DNA from: Paracoccus thiocyanatus
GTDB lineage: Bacteria; Pseudomonadota; Alphaproteobacteria; Rhodobacterales; Rhodobacteraceae
Length of the DNA: 64,000 nucleotides
Direction: 5' to 3'
NCBI RefSeq assembly: GCF_900156255.1
Contig: NZ_FTMK01000002.1
Coordinates: 1-64,000 of the forward strand
Part shown: positions 59,204 through 64,000 of the stretch, piece by piece
Numbering within the stretch: the stretch's first letter is position 1
How the letters are laid out: each line of letters opens with the position of its first letter
Made by a program: the position numbers and the translations under genes
Notes under the pieces: generated by a model
What the model was told of the DNA's origin: nothing
Database searches by the model: none
The model's input: only the letters and a program-made list of their open reading frames with translations

Positions 59204-60382
59204 TCAGAGCGTCCGGGCAAGATAGCCCATCATATTGCCGCCCATGATCTTGGCGATCTGCTGCTCGCTCAGCCCTTGGTCCAGAAGCGCCTGGGTCAGG
59301 GCCGCCAGATGCGCCGCGTCGAAGGGCACCCCGACCGACCCGTCGAAATCCGAGCCGAGCGAGACATGGTCCTCGCCCAAAAGTGCTATGGCGGCGCGAA
59401 TGGCGCGCGCGATGTCGGCGGGCGTATCGCCGCAGACCACGTCGCCCCAATAGCCGATCCCGACCAGCCCGCCCCGCTTTGCGATGGCCTTGAGCAGCGC
59501 ATCGTCCAGGTTGCGCGGGCTGGGGCAATGGCTGCGGATGCCGGTATGGGACAGGATCGGGCGCGTGCCGGGGATGGCCAGCACGTCGCGCACCATTTGC
59601 GGGCTGGCATGGGCCAGGTCGATGATCATGCGCTTGGCCATCATCTCTTCGACCACCTGCCGGCCAAAGGGGGTCAGGCCGGTTGCACCGCCGTCGCCAT
59701 GCAGGCTGCCGCCGAGCTGGTTGTCGAAGAAATGCGTCAGGCCAAGCAGGCGGAACCCCGCGCCGTAAAGCACCTGGAGGTTGGCGATCTCTCCCTCCAG
59801 CGGGTGCGCCCCTTCGGCGCCCAGGATGGCGCCCACGGTCCTGGCGCCGTTCTGGCGGGCGGCCAGCAGGGTTTGCAGATCCTGGGCCGAGCGGATCAGC
59901 ATCAGCCGGTCGGGCGCGCGCTCGGCCGCGGCGCGCAGGGCGGCGGCCTGGACCAGCGCACGTTCCTTGAGGCTGAACCAGCTGGCCGGCGACCGCAACT
60001 GGCCGATGAAAAGCGGTGTTATGTTGTCGGGCGCCTGGGCGGAGTTATGGCCGTAATTCTGGCCGCGCGGGCTTTTGGTGACGGTGGTGAAGACCTGCAC
60101 CGCCACATTGCCGGCCGCAAGCCGGGGCACATCGACATGGCCGCGCCGGGCATGGTCGAGCAGATCACGGTCCCACAGCAACGCGTCCGAATGCCAGTCG
60201 CCGATCACCAACCGCTGGTGCAGCGCATCGGCCTGGGGCGATACGGGCCAGCCCCCGTCCGGCATGGCCACCGGATTCAGGCGGCGCTCGACAAGGCCCG
60301 GCCCCCAGATGGCCAGAACCGCCGCGGCGAGAACCGCCAGCGCCAGAAGCCAAAGGATGATGCGCCGGATCATGCGGATCAT
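59204..60382 (-). CDS. Membrane dipeptidase (peptidase family M19)
   Basis: 392 residues. An N-terminal helix (IILWLLALAVLAAAVLAIWG) anchors or exports the protein. Zinc-site motifs: IGDWHSDALLWDRD, GAEGAHPLEGE, LGLTHFFDN, IDLAHASPQM, ILSHTGIRSHC and SLGSDFDG. The family cleaves dipeptides, including D-amino-acid dipeptides and in renal dipeptidase beta-lactams. AAAAAAGGGGGC precedes ATG 60382; ATG 60373 is an alternative. The GST gene lies 35 bp downstream in the same direction. Confidence 0.92.
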   Translation of the reverse strand: MIRMIRRIILWLLALAVLAAAVLAIWGPGLVERRLNPVAMPDGGWPVSPQADALHQRLVIGDWHSDALLWDRDLLDHARRGHVDVPRLAAGNVAVQVFTTVTKSPRGQNYGHNSAQAPDNITPLFIGQLRSPASWFSLKERALVQAAALRAAAERAPDRLMLIRSAQDLQTLLAARQNGARTVGAILGAEGAHPLEGEIANLQVLYGAGFRLLGLTHFFDNQLGGSLHGDGGATGLTPFGRQVVEEMMAKRMIIDLAHASPQMVRDVLAIPGTRPILSHTGIRSHCPSPRNLDDALLKAIAKRGGLVGIGYWGDVVCGDTPADIARAIRAAIALLGEDHVSLGSDFDGSVGVPFDAAHLAALTQALLDQGLSEQQIAKIMGGNMMGYLARTL

Positions 60383-60477
60383 GCCGCCCCCTTTTTTCTA
60401 CGTTTCACGCCAGGATAGGCCAGCCCGGCGCCGCATGCGACGGAAAAACCGCCGCAGCGGGTGCGGCGGGCAAAGGG

Positions 60478-60534
60478 GGGGGCTTTGCCCCCATCCCTTC
60501 GGGATTCCCCCAGGATATTTCGACACGAAAGAAG
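60478..60534 (+). repeat. Intergenic repeat element, long form (copy F)
   Basis: GGGGGC-TTT-GCCCCC hairpin, spacer containing a second small hairpin (ATCCCTTCGGGAT), CCCCCA, and the core at 60513-60534. It lies between two minus-strand genes and reads against them. On the minus strand the two hairpins would form the 3' end of the secretion operon transcript. Confidence 0.9.
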
Positions 60535-60549
60535 GGCGCGCGCATGACG

Positions 60550-61935
60550 CTAATCTTCGCGGAAGGCGCGCGTGAAGTAATCCGCCAGGGGTTTGAGCAG
60601 ATAGGCAAGGGGGCTGCGCTCTCCGGTCTGGACATAGACCTCGACCGGCATGCCGGGGATGAGGTCGAGGCCGCGGAGCTTTTCCGCTTCGGAGGCGGAG
60701 ATCGTCACCTCGGCCCGGTAATAGGGCACCTGCGTGACCGGGTCGACCAGCGTGTCGGGTGAAACGCGGCTCAACTGTCCGGTGATCTCGGGCGTGCTGC
60801 GCGACGAAAACGACGAAAAGCGCAACGCCACGTCCTGTCCGGGATGCACTTCGTCGACATTGATGGTGGCGATGCGCGCGGTGACCACCAGCGGCCGGTC
60901 CTGGGGGATGATGAACATGACCGGATCGGCGGGGCGGATCACCGAGCGCGGCGTCGTCACCTGCAATTCCTGGACCACGCCCGAGACCGGCGCGCGGATT
61001 TCCAGCCGGGCGATGCTTTCGCTGAGTGCGCGGCGGCGCTCGGCCAGCTCCAGTTCGCGATAGCCCAATTCGCGCAGTTCGGTTTCGGCGGCTTCGCGCC
61101 GCGTCGCGGTCCTTTCCAGCCGCGACAGGTCGATTTCGGCCAATTGCGTGACGGCGCGGGCGCGCGAGGCTGTGGCTTCGCCCAGAAGACCGTCGAGCCG
61201 CGCCGCTTCGCGTTCCAGTGCCAGCACCCGCGGCGCTTGCGCCAGGCCCTTTTCCAGCAGCGACCGCTGGTCGCGCAGTTCCTGGGTGATAAAGCCACGC
61301 TGTCGTTGCAGGGCGTCGGCCTGGGCATCGACGCCGTCGATCTGCGATTGCACCTGTTCGGCCTGTTTCGCAAGCTGGCCCAGGGATTGTTCCAGCGTGT
61401 CCAGCCGCGCCAGGAACAGGCTCGACTGCCCATCCAGCAGGGCGCGCAGTTCGGGGCGGGTTGCACTGGCCTCGACCAGGTCCGGCGGGAAGGTGATCGT
61501 CTTGCGGTCGGCACGCTCGGCTTCGAGCCGGCCGCGGCGGGCGAGGATTTCGAAATACTGCCCCTCGACGATGGTGCGTTCGGTATTCAGAAGCGCCCCG
61601 TCCAGCCGGATCAGCGGCTGGCCGGCCGCCACCTCCTGGCCGTCATGGATCAGGATTTCGGCGACCACGCCGCCATCGGGATGCTGCACGACCTGGCGGC
61701 GCTGCTCGACCTCGACCTGGCCGGGGGCGACGACGGCGCCCGAGATCCGCGCGCTCCAGGCCCAGAGCCCGAAGCCGCCGACCAGCACCAGCATCGCCAC
61801 GAGCCCCAGCAGGACCGGGCCGCGCGCCGACCATTCGGGACGGATGCGCGCGGCGAGCGGCTGGCTGGCCAAGCCCTTGGGCGCCACCGGCAGGCTTTCG
61901 ACCGGCGCCAGCCGGGTTTGATCGGGCTGGGTCAT
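60550..61935 (-). CDS. Type I secretion membrane-fusion (HlyD family) adaptor
   Basis: 461 residues. A cytoplasmic N terminus of about 30 residues, one membrane helix ([20 protein letters not shown]), the lipoyl half-motifs around [21 protein letters not shown], a long coiled-coil hairpin (about 115-290) and a C-terminal beta barrel ending [20 protein letters not shown], as in PrtE/HlyD. It links the inner-membrane ABC exporter to an outer-membrane TolC protein. Its ATG overlaps the ABC gene stop by four bases. Confidence 0.93.
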   Translation of the reverse strand: MTQPDQTRLAPVESLPVAPKGLASQPLAARIRPEWSARGPVLLGLVAMLVLVGGFGLWAWSARISGAVVAPGQVEVEQRRQVVQHPDGGVVAEILIHDGQEVAAGQPLIRLDGALLNTERTIVEGQYFEILARRGRLEAERADRKTITFPPDLVEASATRPELRALLDGQSSLFLARLDTLEQSLGQLAKQAEQVQSQIDGVDAQADALQRQRGFITQELRDQRSLLEKGLAQAPRVLALEREAARLDGLLGEATASRARAVTQLAEIDLSRLERTATRREAAETELRELGYRELELAERRRALSESIARLEIRAPVSGVVQELQVTTPRSVIRPADPVMFIIPQDRPLVVTARIATINVDEVHPGQDVALRFSSFSSRSTPEITGQLSRVSPDTLVDPVTQVPYYRAEVTISASEAEKLRGLDLIPGMPVEVYVQTGERSPLAYLLKPLADYFTRAFRED

Positions 61936-63674
61936 GTCACGCCTCCGCCATGGCCCTGGGCGCGAACGATCTGATCGGCGTTCTTGACCAGCGATTTCAG
62001 CACCTCGTCGCGCGGGCCGAAGGCGCGGCGCAGCCCCTGGTCCAGCACCAGCAGCAATTCGCATTCGCTGATGGCCGCGGGGCGATGCGCCATGATGATG
62101 ACCGCGCCGCCGCGCGTCTTGATGGTGCGGATCGCCTGGTTCAGCGCCGCCGACCCCTCGTTGTCGAGGTTGGAATTCGGCTCGTCCAGCACGAAGAGCA
62201 CCGGGTCGGCGTAAAGCGCCCGCGCCAGGCCGATGCGCTGGATCTGGCCGCCGGAAAGCTGGCCGCCGGCCTGGCTGACGCGGGTGTCATAGCCCTGCGG
62301 CAAGTCCAGGATCATGCGATGCGCGGCTGCGGCGCTGGCTGCGGCGACGACGCGCTGCGGGTCCGGCGCGGGACCGAGGCGGGCGATGTTCTCGGCAATG
62401 GTGCCGTCAAACAGCGTGACCTGTTGCGGAAGATAGCCGATCAGCCCGCCCAGCACGTCTGGGTCGTATTGATCCAGCGTCGCGCCGCCCAGCCGGACCG
62501 AGCCCGAGGCGATGGGCCAGGCGCCGATCAGCGCCCGCGCCAGGCTGGTCTTGCCCGCGCCCGAAGGGCCGATCACCCCAAGCGCCTGGCCGGGGCCCAG
62601 ATCCAGGCTGACCCCGCGCAGCACCGCGGCCCCCTGGCCGGGAGGCACGACCGCCAGGTTGCGGATTTCCAGCCGCGCCTCGGGCCGGGGCAGGGGCGTG
62701 CGCCGGGCCGGCGGCGGCCGGCGCGACAGCAATTCCCCCAGCCGCTTCCAGCCATCCTGGGCGCGCTGGACGATCGACCAGCCGCCCACCACCTGTTCGA
62801 TCGGGGCCAGCGCCCGGCCCATCAGGATGGACGAGGCGATCATGGCGCCCGGCGACACCTCTTGGCGCAGCACCAGCCAGGCGCCGGCGGCCAGGATGGC
62901 GCTTTGCAGGAACAGCCGGAAGGTGCGGGAAAAGACGGTGAAGCCGGTGGCCCGGTCATTGGCGCGCATCGTCGCTTCGGTCGCGGCGTCGCGCGCCGCC
63001 TGCCAGCGCCGCAAGGCCGCCCCCCGCATGCCGAGCGAGCCGATCACCTCGCCCTCGTCGCGGTAAAGATCGGACATGCGTTCGGCGGACTGGCCGGCAA
63101 TGGCGGCGCGTTGCAGCATATCGCGGCCAAGCCACTGGTTGAGCAGCGTCGCCACGACCAGCACCACCAGCCCCGCCATCGCCACCGCGCCCAGCAGCGG
63201 GTGAAAGACAAAGACCGCCGCCAGGAAGAACGGCGCCCAGGGCAGGTCGAACAGCGCCATCAGCACCGGCGAGGCGATCAGCCGCTGCACCGCTTCCAGG
63301 TCGCGCATGCCGCCGCGCACGGCCAGGTCCGAGCCCGCGGCCTGCCCGTCTTGCAGCGCTGCGGTAAAGACCCGCTCTTCCATCCGTTCCTGGAAGCGGG
63401 CGGCGATCCGGGCCATGACCCGGTTGCGCGCCAGGTCGATCACCCCCATCAGCACGAACAGGAACACCACCAGCAGGAAAAGCGCCGTCAAGGTTTCGAC
63501 TGACCGGCTGGCCAGGACGCGGTCATAGACCTGCATCATGAACAGCGGCCCGGTCAGCATCAGCAGGTTCACTGCAAAGGAAAACAGGCCGACGATGCCA
63601 TAAAGCTGCCAGCCGGTGCGGCGGGCCGATTTCAATTCGTCCAGGCCGTCATGTCGCATCGGCGGCAAGGCCAT
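61932..63674 (-). CDS. Type I secretion ABC exporter (PrtD-type permease/ATPase)
   Basis: 580 residues. Membrane domain with six helices (about 25-310; [21 protein letters not shown] is the PrtD-type opening), followed by an ATPase domain: Walker [11 protein letters not shown], signature [16 protein letters not shown] and Walker [14 protein letters not shown]. There is no N-terminal C39 peptidase domain, so substrates are probably RTX-type with uncleaved C-terminal signals. No substrate or TolC gene lies in the window. Confidence 0.93.
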   Translation of the reverse strand: MALPPMRHDGLDELKSARRTGWQLYGIVGLFSFAVNLLMLTGPLFMMQVYDRVLASRSVETLTALFLLVVFLFVLMGVIDLARNRVMARIAARFQERMEERVFTAALQDGQAAGSDLAVRGGMRDLEAVQRLIASPVLMALFDLPWAPFFLAAVFVFHPLLGAVAMAGLVVLVVATLLNQWLGRDMLQRAAIAGQSAERMSDLYRDEGEVIGSLGMRGAALRRWQAARDAATEATMRANDRATGFTVFSRTFRLFLQSAILAAGAWLVLRQEVSPGAMIASSILMGRALAPIEQVVGGWSIVQRAQDGWKRLGELLSRRPPPARRTPLPRPEARLEIRNLAVVPPGQGAAVLRGVSLDLGPGQALGVIGPSGAGKTSLARALIGAWPIASGSVRLGGATLDQYDPDVLGGLIGYLPQQVTLFDGTIAENIARLGPAPDPQRVVAAASAAAAHRMILDLPQGYDTRVSQAGGQLSGGQIQRIGLARALYADPVLFVLDEPNSNLDNEGSAALNQAIRTIKTRGGAVIIMAHRPAAISECELLLVLDQGLRRAFGPRDEVLKSLVKNADQIVRAQGHGGGVT

Positions 63675-63827
63675 GCCGGTTCCTTCCTCGTTAACCTGAC
63701 CGGGCTTGCCCGGAATACCCGCAGCGCATATCCCAGGATATAGCGGGGAAACAGCCCGTTTCCGCCCTTATGTCCATCCCGAATCGCGTCAGATTCCAGT
63801 CTATAGTAGCAGAAGGTTATCAAAAGC

Positions 63828-64000
63828 TTGCGCGCCAGCGTCCTTTCCTTGGCCTTCCTTGCCGCCGGCCTGCTGTCGGCCTGTGCCCCTGCCGCGCCGG
63901 ACCGCGGCGGCATCCATGACCCTTACGAGCCGGTGAATCGCCGGGTCCACGCCTTCAACCGCGGCCTTGATGCCCATGTCGTCAAGCCTTTGGGCGGCGG
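63828..64000 (+). CDS. mlaA: MlaA/VacJ-type outer-membrane lipoprotein, N-terminal part
   Basis: The gene runs off the right edge; 57 codons are visible. A lipoprotein signal peptide with lipobox LLSAC gives Cys19 after cleavage, and HDPYEPVNRRVHAFNRGLDA is the MlaA opening. MlaA removes mislocated phospholipids from the outer leaflet with the MlaFEDBC system. The start must be TTG 63828: an in-frame stop lies at 63807 and no ATG or GTG start follows it; AGAAGG stands 11 bases ahead. It is divergent from the secretion operon. Confidence 0.88.
   Translation, partial: MRASVLSLAFLAAGLLSACAPAAPDRGGIHDPYEPVNRRVHAFNRGLDAHVVKPLGG

Overview
The window is chromosomal DNA of very high and even GC content from an alphaproteobacterium of the Rhodobacterales. 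Gene content and order point to Paracoccus, close to P. denitrificans. The clearest evidence is an FNR-type regulator whose cysteines fall at positions 14, 17, 25 and 113, flanked by hemN on one side and by a universal stress gene plus ccoNOQP and ccoGHIS on the other. A SAM/SAH riboswitch in front of metK, a class found mainly in Rhodobacterales, supports this. I see no insertion sequence, prophage or CRISPR array and no region of foreign base composition. No rRNA was found; there are two tRNA genes (Glu-UUC and Pro-GGG).

Layout. 1-7.5 kb: end of acetyl-CoA synthetase, then a co-directional acetate-type uptake and signalling cluster: small symporter subunit, Na+/solute symporter, a cyclic-nucleotide-binding/CBS/DUF294 protein, a small membrane protein, a lone receiver domain, and a membrane PAS protein fused to a DnaQ-like exonuclease. 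7.5-13 kb: BCCT transporter, a UdgX-type uracil-DNA glycosylase homologue, an SRPBCC protein with a zinc alcohol dehydrogenase, and a thioredoxin-reductase-like enzyme. 13-22.5 kb: tRNA-Glu, recJ, glpX, bolA, a J-domain protein, metK with its riboswitch, lnt and an RhlE-like helicase. 22.6-28.5 kb: argS, a SPOR protein, nagZ, scpA, scpB and a small basic protein. 28.5-33.5 kb: a long dCTP deaminase, tRNA-Pro, a MerR regulator, ihfA, a DksA/TraR-type zinc finger gene, fabH, plsX and rpmF. 33.7-41 kb: sulfotransferase and GT14 glycosyltransferase (divergent), HIT protein, an orphan ABC ATPase, a CHCC zinc finger protein and polA. 41-52.6 kb: the microaerobic block hemN, fnrP, usp, ccoNOQP, ccoGHIS. 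52.6-64 kb: lolC/E, lolD, a PAP2-like protein, parE, ppk2, a glutathione transferase, an M19 dipeptidase, a type I secretion adaptor and ABC exporter, and the start of mlaA.

How it works together. Four 14-bp FNR boxes of the form TTGAC-N4-ATCAA lie in this window: between hemN and fnrP, between usp and ccoN, before ccoG, and before ppk2. They tie haem synthesis without oxygen, the high-affinity cbb3 oxidase, its copper and assembly factors, a stress protein and, unexpectedly, a polyphosphate kinase 2 into one low-oxygen regulon. A second network-scale signal is a 22-bp intergenic core (GGATATTT, three variable bases, CACGAAAGAAG) found six times, often joined to a GGGGGC-TTT-GCCCCC hairpin.

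The least described system is the 702-7512 cluster. Its last protein keeps two membrane helices, a HAMP/PAS-like part and what looks like a decayed histidine-kinase ATPase domain, then ends in a DEDDh exonuclease with all catalytic residues. It is translationally coupled to a stand-alone receiver domain and lies downstream of a nucleotide-sensing DUF294 protein in an acetate-uptake operon.
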